Below, piece by piece: positions 27,340-34,919 of a DNA stretch of 64,000 bases. This stretch comes from Polaribacter gangjinensis. GTDB lineage: Bacteria > Bacteroidota > Bacteroidia > Flavobacteriales > Flavobacteriaceae. A program made the translations under genes and the position numbers. Numbering within the stretch: the stretch's first letter is position 1; every line of letters starts with the position of its first letter. The DNA lies in assembly GCF_038024125.1 (NCBI RefSeq), contig NZ_CP150662.1, positions 1,505,501 to 1,569,500 of the forward strand, written 5' to 3'. Below the pieces are notes generated by a model. That model saw nothing but the letters and a program-made list of their open reading frames with translations. It did not search any database and was not told the origin of the DNA.

Positions 27340-27443
27340 ATGGCAAAATCACAAGACGCAAAAAAGAACGTTAAAAAGAAGCGGTGTTAACACCCAAAGA
27401 AAAGAAAGCTGCTAAAACTGCAAAGAAAGCGAATCGTAAATAA
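27340..27443 (+). pseudogene. Small Lys/Ala-rich basic protein gene split by a one-base frameshift
   Basis: The ATG at 27340 opens MAKSQDAKKNVKKKRC and stops after 16 codons. A one-base shift at the A-run (27371-27378) joins it to a frame encoding EAVLTPKEKKAAKTAKKANRK, which ends at TAA 27441-27443. Together they make a plausible ~34-residue highly basic protein. One A is missing relative to an intact gene; a ribosomal -1 slip on the AAA-AAG codons would also join the frames. It lies exactly between two copies of a hairpin repeat. I read it as a decayed gene, with sequencing error or programmed frameshifting as alternatives. Confidence 0.6.
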
Positions 27444-27459
27444 TTCTAGAAACTTATGT

Positions 27460-27591
27460 TATAAACCACATAGGCACATAGCTTTATTGTTTTTTATAGA
27501 CGTTTCACTCAATTTTAGTAGACCATAGCTATGTGAATCCCAAGAATTGGGCTATGAAACCCTTTTTCTATATTTACTATGTGGTTAAATA
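27460..27591. repeat. Hairpin-type intergenic repeat, copy 2 (ACCACATAG...CTATGTGG)
   Basis: The ends ATAAACCACATAG (about 27461-27473) and CTATGTGGTTAAAT (27577-27590) mirror copy 1, with internal CATAGCTATGTG and a CCCAAGAATTGGG mini-hairpin. The element is about 130 bases and flanks the split small gene on its other side. Confidence 0.75.
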
Positions 27592-27644
27592 ATATAAGGT
27601 TTTTTTTGTATATCGTATTTTAGCAATAAACCCACTAAAATGGT

Positions 27645-27652
27645 TATTTTTG
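27645..27652 (+). promoter_or_regulatory. Remnant promoter of the truncated ABC exporter
   Basis: TATTTTTG fits TAnnTTTG. The same sequence context (AAAATGGTTA-T-TTTT) precedes the intact paralogue near 36012, which supports using the ATG downstream of it in both copies. Confidence 0.5.
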
Positions 27653-27679
27653 TCATTCATTACTATACGAATACAACCC

Positions 27680-28043
27680 ATGCAACATTTACAAACCGCT
27701 TCCAAAAAAACCGATACCTCTACCCCAAAAGTTACCATGGCGAAAGCCTTTACCACCATCATTTGGCCACGTAGAAATTTGGTATTTATTGGCTTGGGAT
27801 TGATTGTCATTAAAAGTTTGTCAGGATTGATATTGCCTTGGCAAAGCAAGATTTTGTTAGACGAGGTGATTCCGAAGAAAGACATGACGCAATTGTATAG
27901 TTTGATTGGGATTGTATTGGGCGCTATTTTGGTGCAAGCGGTTTCTTCTTTTTTATTGACGCGCATTTTGAGTGAACAAGCCCAATATTTGATTAGTGAA
28001 TTGCGTGCACAAGTGCAAAAATAGGTCTTGTCATTGCCTATTT
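27680..28043 (+). pseudogene. 5' remnant of an ABC exporter, paralogue of the gene at 36054
   Basis: From the ATG at 27680 about 115 codons match the N-terminus of the intact exporter almost residue for residue (HLQTASKKTDTSTPKVTMAK, then LSGLILPWQSK). They cover only the first two membrane helices and part of the transmembrane domain. A TAG at 28022-28024 replaces the AAG found in the intact gene. DNA similarity continues to about 28043 and then ends abruptly. Differences such as DEVIPKKDMTQLYS against DVVIPNKDLSHLYQ, and diverged promoter sequence, suggest an older tandem paralogue that lost its 3' part, not a recent copy. The breakpoint marks the left edge of the 28-36 kb island. Confidence 0.85.
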
Positions 28044-28144
28044 CCTAATTTAATCAATACCTAAATTAACAAAGAGATTATAAATGCCTACTTGTGTAAA
28101 ACATTTCTAAACATTTTCAATATTTCTTTTTTATTGAAAAATAA

Positions 28145-29275
28145 TTACAAAAAGTTTAATTCCTTTTCAAAAATTATTGGAGTTGTATTCGTGTATTTTT
28201 TAAAAGATCTATAAAAAGTATTCTTTGATTTAAATCCTGATTTTTCAGCTAAAGCCTCTACCGAGTAATTTTTTAAAAAATCCTCTTTTATCAAATCAAT
28301 ACTATATTTAACTCTTATTTCATTTATCCAAAAATTATAATTGGGATAGCTTTTGTTAATAATTTTAGACAAATCATTTTGGCTTATATTTAATAATAAA
28401 GATAATTTAGAGATAGATAAATTTTTATCTGTGAAGTATAACTTCTCCTGAACTATATCAGTTAAGGAACCTAAATTAATTTCATTAAACGTATGATTCA
28501 TGTCGTTTTCAAAAGAAAAATATTTTAATTTTAGTAAAACATCTTGATTCCATATTAGATAAACACTAATACTAAAGAAAAAGATAATTGTAAAAACTGT
28601 AGGCAGATATTCAAATATTCTAAACTTAAAATAAACAGGAAATAAAAATGAAAAAATAACTACTCCAACAAGACTAATTGAAAAAAATGATTGCATCAGT
28701 GTTAAATTAAACACCCAACTGTACAATTTATTATTTATTAACTTAAAGTTTTTACCTTTCATTGAATAGATCATCATCCATTGAAGTAACAAATAAAATA
28801 ATGGATGTAGAATACGGCCAAGAGAATTGATGCTTTCTGGTATCAAACCAATATTATCAGTAAAAGTTAAATTGAAATCTAAAAAAACTAGTTTTAAGTA
28901 GTTTACTTTTTCTGCTAAAGGCATAAAGTAAAAAGGAAAATACGAAATTAAGAAAATTATAAAGGGTGTAAAATGAATTATGTCAAAAGCCCTTAATGAT
29001 TTTTTATTGTAAATAAGAGAGCGAATATGAAAAAAAGAAAGAGGTGTAATTAAATAAGTAAGCGGTGCGGGTATTTTATATAAGTAAGGAAAATAAATAA
29101 TCAATTCATATTTAATTAATAAATAAAAACTAAAACACAAGGCATGGATAATATAATACAAACCAATTGTAATTATATGAAATTTTTCTTTACGTGGTTT
29201 TAATTTAAAAATTAAAAAAAAACCTATAAACAATGAAAAACTTACTGTAAGAAAAAATAAAAGGTCAATAATCAT
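28145..29275 (-). CDS. Membrane-embedded AraC-family transcriptional regulator, second copy
   Basis: From the ATG at 29275 the protein has 376 residues. The frame stays open to 29356, but a promoter box (29326-29333) lies in that extension. About seven hydrophobic segments fill the first ~240 residues, followed by a linker and a C-terminal AraC helix-turn-helix region: ISKLSLLLNISQNDLSKIINK, IRVKYSIDLIKEDFL and LAEKSGFKSKNTFYRSFKKYTNTTP. It has the same design as the protein at 24732-25841. It is divergent from the island operon that starts at 29610 with a T9SS cargo protein, so I infer it controls that operon in response to an envelope signal. Confidence 0.82.
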   Translation of the reverse strand: MIIDLLFFLTVSFSLFIGFFLIFKLKPRKEKFHIITIGLYYIIHALCFSFYLLIKYELIIYFPYLYKIPAPLTYLITPLSFFHIRSLIYNKKSLRAFDIIHFTPFIIFLISYFPFYFMPLAEKVNYLKLVFLDFNLTFTDNIGLIPESINSLGRILHPLFYLLLQWMMIYSMKGKNFKLINNKLYSWVFNLTLMQSFFSISLVGVVIFSFLFPVYFKFRIFEYLPTVFTIIFFFSISVYLIWNQDVLLKLKYFSFENDMNHTFNEINLGSLTDIVQEKLYFTDKNLSISKLSLLLNISQNDLSKIINKSYPNYNFWINEIRVKYSIDLIKEDFLKNYSVEALAEKSGFKSKNTFYRSFKKYTNTTPIIFEKELNFL

Positions 29276-29325
29276 AAAAAGTTTACTTATATACAATTCA
29301 ATAGAAGAAATATATTTCTGATTTA

Positions 29326-29333
29326 CAAAAATA
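29326..29333 (-). promoter_or_regulatory. Putative promoter of the second AraC regulator
   Basis: TATTTTTG on the minus strand, matching TAnnTTTG, about 50 bases before the chosen ATG at 29275. Confidence 0.45.
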
Positions 29334-29540
29334 AATGTATTGCTAATTAATAACAAACATAATTATTTTGAGAATCTTAAGTAAAAAACAAAATTTTTAC
29401 AATCCTCTAGTTTTGACAAAAATATAATTTAATGAAATTAAACTCATATTTTTTTGAATAACATTTTTTTTAAAATGTCTCAAAATAGCATAATGACACA
29501 ATTTTAAAAGTGGATTTTAAATTTAATTGTTTTTATAGGA

Positions 29541-29548
29541 TATTTTTG
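29541..29548 (+). promoter_or_regulatory. Putative promoter of the island operon
   Basis: TATTTTTG matches TAnnTTTG, 61 bases before the ATG at 29610. The -33 region is T-rich but has no exact TTTG. Confidence 0.5.
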
Positions 29549-29609
29549 CGAGTATTTTAAATCAAAAATTTTAGAATTCTTATCAATCTAATTTGAAAAA
29601 ATCAATCCT

Positions 29610-31160
29610 ATGAGTAAAATTACGTTAACGATTATTATTTGTTTACTTTTCCAAAGCTATACACACTCCCAGAATTTTACAGTTAGCAATGGAGGATCTC
29701 TATCAATCTCAAAAGACAGTTATTTGTTTGTTGGCGGTGATTTTACTAACGCTTCAGGAATAGTTACTTTAAACTCCGATTCTGATGAATTTTCATCGTT
29801 GTTGGTAAATGGTATTACTTCTGGTACAATTACCTACAATCGCTATGTTAATATAGTAGGCTCTGGTGAGTGGGATTTAATAGGTGCACCAGTATCTGGG
29901 ATGGCATTTAGTACATTGATACAAGATGCCAATATTGCAAATAATGGTAGTGGTGTTTATGCAGTGGGTGCTTATGATAATACCACAGACACTTGGGTAA
30001 ACGCAACGAATGCCACCGCAGGTAATTTAATGTTAGGGCAAGGATACCAAATGGCTACCACTAGTGGAGCAACCTTAGCCTTTACGGGTACTATTGCCAA
30101 TGGTGATCAAACCGTTAGTATCGTTAATAATGATGCTGCCAATTCTGGTGCGGGAAGACGTTGGAATTTGATTGCCAATCCATTTGCATCGTATGTATTT
30201 GCTAACAGTCCTTCAGAAACGACTAACAATTTTTTAACAGTAAACGCAGCAGCAATAGACGATGCTTTTGAAGCAATCTATGGCTGGAATGCTGATGGAA
30301 CAGGATATACCATCTACAACAACACAAGCGCAGCTACATACATAGCGCCTGGTCAAGGTTTTTTTGTAGCCGCAGCTGGAACTGGAGAGAATCAAACAAT
30401 CAATTTTACCAAAGCTATGCAAACAGTAGTGGGAACAGATGATTTTATTGCCTCAAAAAACGCTACAACAAGTTATGAGTTGGTATTGGATATGTATCAA
30501 AACAAGCAGAAACTAGGAAACACAAAGTTTTATTTTAAAGAAGGTCTTACGTTAGGTTTAGACCCTGGATTTGATGCAGGAGCTTTTAATCAAACGAAAG
30601 GAATAAGTTCACGACTTTTAGAACAGGACAAGGGTATTGGTATGGGTATCAATGCAATGTCTGTAGATTATATGAGTAGTGTAACAGTACCGCTTGTTAT
30701 ACACCAAGAGGCTGGGGTTTCGCTTAAAATTGAAATTGCTAACAGTACAATACCACAAGACATTAATGTATATATAGAGGATACTTTAGAAAAAACCTTT
30801 ACACTTCTAACCAACAACTCTTTTGAGTTAATACCAACGACTAAGCTAAGTGGTTCAGGTAGGTTTTATATACACTTTACTAGAAGTACTCTTTCTGCAG
30901 ATACAGTAAGCAGTACCTCATTCTTAACTGCATATAAAGGTGTAGGCAATGCCTACATCTCAATAGAAGGATTGCAGCAGTTTTCACAACCGGCAAACTT
31001 TAGCCTTTATAATTTATTAGGGATGAAAATACAATCAAAGAACATCCCAAACCCCTCACAAAAAGAAACGCTATCTACAATAGGTATCAAAGCAGGGGTT
31101 TATATACTTCAAATAAATTATAACAAGAGTGTTTATACTAAAAAGATATTCATAGATTAA
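29610..31160 (+). CDS. Secreted T9SS cargo protein, function unknown
   Basis: The protein has 516 residues and a signal peptide ending near THSQN (residue 21). Residues ~25-270 are beta-rich with motifs frequent in Bacteroidota surface proteins: YNRYVNIVGSGEWDLIGAPVSG, then RRWNLIANPFASYV, then APGQGFFVAA. The final ~75 residues are a T9SS type A sorting domain (FSLYNLLGMKIQ...GIKAGVYILQINYNKSVYTKKIFID). No enzymatic motif is visible. It heads the island operon: the next gene, a 56-residue exported peptide, starts 11 bases after its stop codon. It may be a surface adhesin or scaffold for the small peptide and FISUMP proteins encoded downstream. Confidence 0.82.
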   Translation: MSKITLTIIICLLFQSYTHSQNFTVSNGGSLSISKDSYLFVGGDFTNASGIVTLNSDSDEFSSLLVNGITSGTITYNRYVNIVGSGEWDLIGAPVSGMAFSTLIQDANIANNGSGVYAVGAYDNTTDTWVNATNATAGNLMLGQGYQMATTSGATLAFTGTIANGDQTVSIVNNDAANSGAGRRWNLIANPFASYVFANSPSETTNNFLTVNAAAIDDAFEAIYGWNADGTGYTIYNNTSAATYIAPGQGFFVAAAGTGENQTINFTKAMQTVVGTDDFIASKNATTSYELVLDMYQNKQKLGNTKFYFKEGLTLGLDPGFDAGAFNQTKGISSRLLEQDKGIGMGINAMSVDYMSSVTVPLVIHQEAGVSLKIEIANSTIPQDINVYIEDTLEKTFTLLTNNSFELIPTTKLSGSGRFYIHFTRSTLSADTVSSTSFLTAYKGVGNAYISIEGLQQFSQPANFSLYNLLGMKIQSKNIPNPSQKETLSTIGIKAGVYILQINYNKSVYTKKIFID

Positions 31161-31171
31161 ACAAAATATTC

Positions 31172-31342
31172 ATGAAAAATAACAACCATTCGTCTAAAGA
31201 GACAACCGATATCAACAGAAAAGAGGCCATCAAGAAAATGAGTAAGTATGCTGCCTTAACCGCTATGGGTACATTTTTAATTTTAAACCCTAAAAAAGCA
31301 CAAGCAACATCTGCACCTCCAAATCCTGGGGGTAACTGGTAA
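31172..31342 (+). CDS. Small exported peptide precursor ending in PPNPGGNW, 56 residues
   Basis: The ATG at 31172 starts 11 bases after the T9SS gene and the frame closes at TAA 31340. The 56 residues comprise a polar N-terminus (MKNNNHSSKETTDI), a Tat-like or Sec signal (NRKEAIKKMSKYAALTAMGT, hydrophobic run, then NPKKAQA) and a very short tail TSAPPNPGGNW. Cleavage after AQA would release an 11-residue Pro/Gly-rich peptide with a C-terminal tryptophan. The frame is bounded by coding genes in the same direction (FISUMP gene 49 bases on), and the signal is convincing. I recall similar short orphan frames beside Bacteroidota surface genes but know no named family. Candidate roles are signalling peptide, structural plug or export-linked tag. 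Confidence 0.75.
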   Translation: MKNNNHSSKETTDINRKEAIKKMSKYAALTAMGTFLILNPKKAQATSAPPNPGGNW

Positions 31343-31391
31343 TAAATGAACAACTAATAAACCTATCAAATAAATAAAAATAAACAGACCA

Positions 31392-32303
31392 ATGAAAAAA
31401 CTATTTACATTTTTAGCAATAGTATTTTTAACTATAACAACCTATACTCAAGTGGGTATAGGCACAACAAATCCAGACAACTCAGCAGCCTTAGAAATTA
31501 ATTCTACCACAAAAGGATTATTAATACCAAGAATGACTACAACTCAACGTAACTCCATTTCCTCGCCGGGGGATGGTTTGGTGATTTATAATACCACAGT
31601 TAAATGTTTAGAATTTTATGTTGGTAATGGCATTTGGCATAATACCTGTGGCGGAAATGTTTATCTGGAATATCCAGAAGGTACTGTATTTTGTGCTTCT
31701 GGACCAACACAAATTGTGGATGTTATAAATCCTAATACCGGAAAAATATGGATGGACCGTAATTTAGGAGCTACACAAGTAGCTACAAGTTCAACAGATG
31801 CAGCCAGTTATGGCGATTTATACCAATGGGGTCGTGGTGCAGATGGGCACCAATGCCGAAATTCAGCGACTACAACAATATTAAGTAGCACTGATCAACC
31901 TGGACACGGTGATTTTATAATAGATAACAATTATACCCTTGACACTTATAGTAACATGGAATGGCGTAGCCCGACGAATACCAATTTATGGCAAGGTGTA
32001 AATGGCGTTAACAATCCTTGCCCAAACGGATATCGTATACCCACACAAGCAGAGCTAAATGTTGAGCGCGGAAGCTGGAGTAGTCCAGATAGCCAAGGCG
32101 CTTTAACATCACCACTAAAATTAACTATGGCGGGGTACCGTTCTGGGTCTAGTGCTAATATTTTTAGCGTGGGAAGTCTTGGAAGCTATTGGAGTAGTAC
32201 TTATTCCTCAGCCCCCCAAACCCTTAGCTTAAGAAGTAGTAGCTCTGGTACATCAGAATACTTTCCAGCAACTGGAATGTCTATTCGTTGTATCAAGAAT
32301 TAA
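31392..32303 (+). CDS. FISUMP-domain surface protein, copy 1
   Basis: The protein has 303 residues and a signal peptide ending near TTYTQ (residue 20). Residues 21-90 are the common Bacteroidota N-module (VGIGTTNPDNSAALEI, then KGLLIPRMTTTQR). Residues ~105-303 are a FISUMP domain (Fibrobacter succinogenes major paralogous domain): GKIWMDRNLGA, GDLYQWGRGADGHQCR, NNPCPNGYRIPTQAE, SYWSSTYS and a terminal MSIRCIKN. The fold is related to formylglycine-generating enzyme and C-type-lectin-like proteins. Conserved cysteines sit in HQCR, NPCP and RCIKN. There is no sorting domain. Two more copies follow in the operon with a thioredoxin between them. Ligand binding at the cell surface is a guess. Confidence 0.85.
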   Translation: MKKLFTFLAIVFLTITTYTQVGIGTTNPDNSAALEINSTTKGLLIPRMTTTQRNSISSPGDGLVIYNTTVKCLEFYVGNGIWHNTCGGNVYLEYPEGTVFCASGPTQIVDVINPNTGKIWMDRNLGATQVATSSTDAASYGDLYQWGRGADGHQCRNSATTTILSSTDQPGHGDFIIDNNYTLDTYSNMEWRSPTNTNLWQGVNGVNNPCPNGYRIPTQAELNVERGSWSSPDSQGALTSPLKLTMAGYRSGSSANIFSVGSLGSYWSSTYSSAPQTLSLRSSSSGTSEYFPATGMSIRCIKN

Positions 32304-32395
32304 TTGATCCTTATAACGCTAAGTATTTTTCATTACATTTTAAAAAATATTAGCAAAGCTTTTGAGTAGTAAAATTTATTTTGAAAAATGATTTG

Positions 32396-33784
32396 ATGAA
32401 AATAAGAATCGCAACGTTACTTACAGTTTTGCTTTACACAGCGCTTTTTAATGCACAAAGCATTAGCGGTAACTTAAAGCAATTAGCAGGACAAAATCTT
32501 CATCTAGATGGTTTTGACGGCTTAAAAACTTATCTTATAGATAAGACCACTGTTGATGAAAAAGGTAATTTTACACTTAATTATTCTGAAAATGATATTG
32601 GTATAGGGTATTTACTAGCTTCAGATAACAAACCCTTATTTGTTATATTAAGTGGTGAAGATATAGAATTAGCTGGTGAATCACTAAGTAATCCAAAAAC
32701 CATCAACATAAAAAAAGGACAACAAAACCAATGGTTTGAACAATATGCCAAAGAACACCCAAAGCGTGAACAAGCTTTAAGCGCTTGGTTATTTTTAGAG
32801 AAAATATATGCAACAGATACCTTGTTTTTAGTTAAAAAAGCACCTATAAAAGCCATACAAGAAGAAAAACTTCGTATAAAAAATGAAGATGCTGCTTTTT
32901 TAGAACAATTACCAAAAGATAGCTATGTAAAATGGTTTTTACCTACCAGAAAATTGGTAAGTAATGCTTCTACCATAGCTCAATATCGTACCGAAGAAAT
33001 CCCTGCAACTATCAATGCTTTTAGAAACTTAGATTATACCGATATAAGATTGTACAAAAGTGGGTTATTTAAAGATGCTATTGAAAGTCATTTTTGGTTA
33101 TTAGAAAATAGTGGCAATCCTTTAGATAAGGTATTTCAAGAAATGAAAATATCTATTGATGCTATGCTGCCAAAATTAGCAACTAACGAAAAAATATTCA
33201 ACGAAGTTACCAATTACTTATTCGACTTATTAGAAAAACACAGTTTGTTTGAAGCATCAGAATACTTGGCGTTAAAGGTTTTAAATGAGAGTAGTTGTAC
33301 AATTAATAATGACCTTGCCAATCAATTAGAAACCTACCGAGCCATGAAAAAAGGGAATATTGCAGCTGATATTATTTTTGACAAATCAAACTTCGTAAAT
33401 TCAAAAACCACACTTACTAAATTATCAGATATTAAGTCTCCTTATACAGTAATCGTTTTTGGGGGCAGTTGGTGCCCTAAATGCACTGAAGAATTGCCTT
33501 CAATTTCTAAAAACTACGATAAATGGAAATCAAAAGGAGTAGAAGTTATTTTTATAGCTTTAGAGGAAGATAAAAAGGCTTTTGCTGATTTTAGTGCAAC
33601 ATTTCCATTTCCATCCTATTCCGATTTAAAAAAATGGGAAAGTAATATAGTGAAAGATTACTATGTTTTTTCAACACCAACAATGTTTTTATTAGATAAT
33701 AAAAGAGAAATCATATTGAGGCCTAACTCCGTAAATCAGATGGATGCTTGGGTAGATTGGTATTTAGTTCAAGGCAATAAATAA
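32396..33784 (+). CDS. TlpA-family thioredoxin with DUF4369-like N-terminus
   Basis: From the ATG at 32396 the protein has 462 residues; a TTG five codons earlier is rejected because the signal peptide MKIRIATLLTVLLYTALFNAQ starts at the ATG. Residues ~22-110 resemble a DUF4369-type beta domain (ISGNLKQLAGQNLHL). Residues ~120-330 are helical. The C-terminal thioredoxin domain has a CPKC motif near residue 360 (GGSWCPKCTEELPS) and a TPTMF cis-proline near 430. It should act in the periplasm as a thiol-disulfide oxidoreductase. It lies between FISUMP copies 1 and 2, whose conserved cysteines are natural substrates; that is inference. It is distinct from the membrane-anchored TlpA at 1482-2300. 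Confidence 0.88.
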   Translation: MKIRIATLLTVLLYTALFNAQSISGNLKQLAGQNLHLDGFDGLKTYLIDKTTVDEKGNFTLNYSENDIGIGYLLASDNKPLFVILSGEDIELAGESLSNPKTINIKKGQQNQWFEQYAKEHPKREQALSAWLFLEKIYATDTLFLVKKAPIKAIQEEKLRIKNEDAAFLEQLPKDSYVKWFLPTRKLVSNASTIAQYRTEEIPATINAFRNLDYTDIRLYKSGLFKDAIESHFWLLENSGNPLDKVFQEMKISIDAMLPKLATNEKIFNEVTNYLFDLLEKHSLFEASEYLALKVLNESSCTINNDLANQLETYRAMKKGNIAADIIFDKSNFVNSKTTLTKLSDIKSPYTVIVFGGSWCPKCTEELPSISKNYDKWKSKGVEVIFIALEEDKKAFADFSATFPFPSYSDLKKWESNIVKDYYVFSTPTMFLLDNKREIILRPNSVNQMDAWVDWYLVQGNK

Positions 33785-33806
33785 ATAAAAAAATAATTTG
33801 ATATAA

Positions 33807-34703
33807 ATGAAACAACTATTTACACTTTTAGCAACAGTATTCGTAACTGTTACAACTGTTGCCCAAGTTGGTATAGGTACAACGACACCTAATGCTGCTG
33901 CTGCTTTAGATATTACTTCTACAAACAAGGGTTTTTTATTACCAAGATTAACTTATAGCCAAAGAGAAAACATAAGTGGTACTTTAACATCTGGTTTAAT
34001 GATTTGGTGTACCAACTGCGGCTCTTATGGAGAATTACAGGTGTATAATGGAAACACTTGGACCAATGTAACAGGAGGTGCAGCACAATCAGGTGAATTA
34101 GACCCAATAAATTGTCCCACTTATAATACACAAATAATTGAAGTTACCAGCCCCTATACAGGCAGAATTTGGATGGATAGAAATTTAGGTGCCTCAAAAG
34201 TGGCTACTTCAGCAAATGATGTTGATAGTTTTGGGGACTTATACCAATGGGGAAGAGGAAACGACGGGCATCAATGTAGATCTCAATCAACAACCTTTAC
34301 GCTAAGTGATATAGACAATCCCGTTAATGGGAAATTTATTCTATCTAATACAGGTGATTGGCGAAGCTCACCAAACAATAATTTATGGCAAGGTAATGAT
34401 GGCGGAATTAATAATCCGTGCCCAACGGGTTATCGTTTACCAACATCAGCCGAGTGGACTACCGAATTAACAGGATGGAATGATGATGGTGCTGGTGCTT
34501 CTAACTCATTTTTAAAACTTCCAGTGGCCAGTACTAGATCCGGCTCAGATGGGTCAATATCTGTTACTTTTGGATTATATTGGAGCAGTACCATTAATAA
34601 CGACACATCAGCTAAAGCTTTGGCTTTTACTTCAACTTCTATTGGTGGTTTTACTGCAGCAAAATCAAGTGGGCTTCCTGTTCGTTGCATTAAAAACTTA
34701 TAA
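33807..34703 (+). CDS. FISUMP-domain surface protein, copy 2
   Basis: The protein has 298 residues, and its first ~40 codons are nearly identical to copy 1 even in DNA (MKQLFTLLATVFVTVTTVAQ, then VGIGTTTPNAAAAL), so the copies arose by duplication. A Cys pair (WCTNCGSYGELQ) lies in the N-module near residue 71. The FISUMP domain spans ~115-298: GRIWMDRNLGA, GDLYQWGRGNDGHQCR, NNPCPTGYRLPTSAEW, YWSSTINND and PVRCIKNL. The middle and the segment after YWSST differ most from the other copies, as expected for ligand-facing loops. It starts 22 bases after the TlpA stop codon. Export is by signal peptide; no sorting domain is present. Confidence 0.85.
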   Translation: MKQLFTLLATVFVTVTTVAQVGIGTTTPNAAAALDITSTNKGFLLPRLTYSQRENISGTLTSGLMIWCTNCGSYGELQVYNGNTWTNVTGGAAQSGELDPINCPTYNTQIIEVTSPYTGRIWMDRNLGASKVATSANDVDSFGDLYQWGRGNDGHQCRSQSTTFTLSDIDNPVNGKFILSNTGDWRSSPNNNLWQGNDGGINNPCPTGYRLPTSAEWTTELTGWNDDGAGASNSFLKLPVASTRSGSDGSISVTFGLYWSSTINNDTSAKALAFTSTSIGGFTAAKSSGLPVRCIKNL

Positions 34704-34919
34704 TGGGTAAAGGTTTTTTTTAAAAAAACAACTATTTCAATTATATGGATTTTATTGAAAAGTATTAAATCGGACAAAATTGCTTTTATAAACAAATCCC
34801 ATTTATTTTTATTTTACAAAGATTAAAAAATTGAAATTATTAGAATAAACCAGTTATTATGAAGATTGTAGTAATCAATCATAAAATTAAACTTTATTGT
34901 TAAAAAACACAATGAATCA
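34704..34919 (+). other. Gap between FISUMP copies 2 and 3
   Basis: 216 bases, A/T-rich, with no gene. A T7 run after GGTAAAGG (about 34712-34722) lacks a convincing stem. Copy 3 may have its own promoter here, but no clean TAnnTTTG box is visible. Confidence 0.4.

Larger units (their letters stand above)
29276..29609. other. Divergent regulatory region of the 28-36 kb island
   Basis: A 334-base non-coding A/T-rich region between the regulator (-) and the T9SS protein gene (+). A -7-like TATTTTTG faces each way (29326-29333 on the minus strand, 29541-29548 on the plus strand). No clear operator palindrome stands out. Confidence 0.6.

Noticed and set aside
27577..27966. 129-codon minus-strand frame
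   Set aside because: It is antisense to the ABC remnant, and the same antisense frame appears under the intact exporter at 36047-36562, as expected for a shadow of conserved codons.
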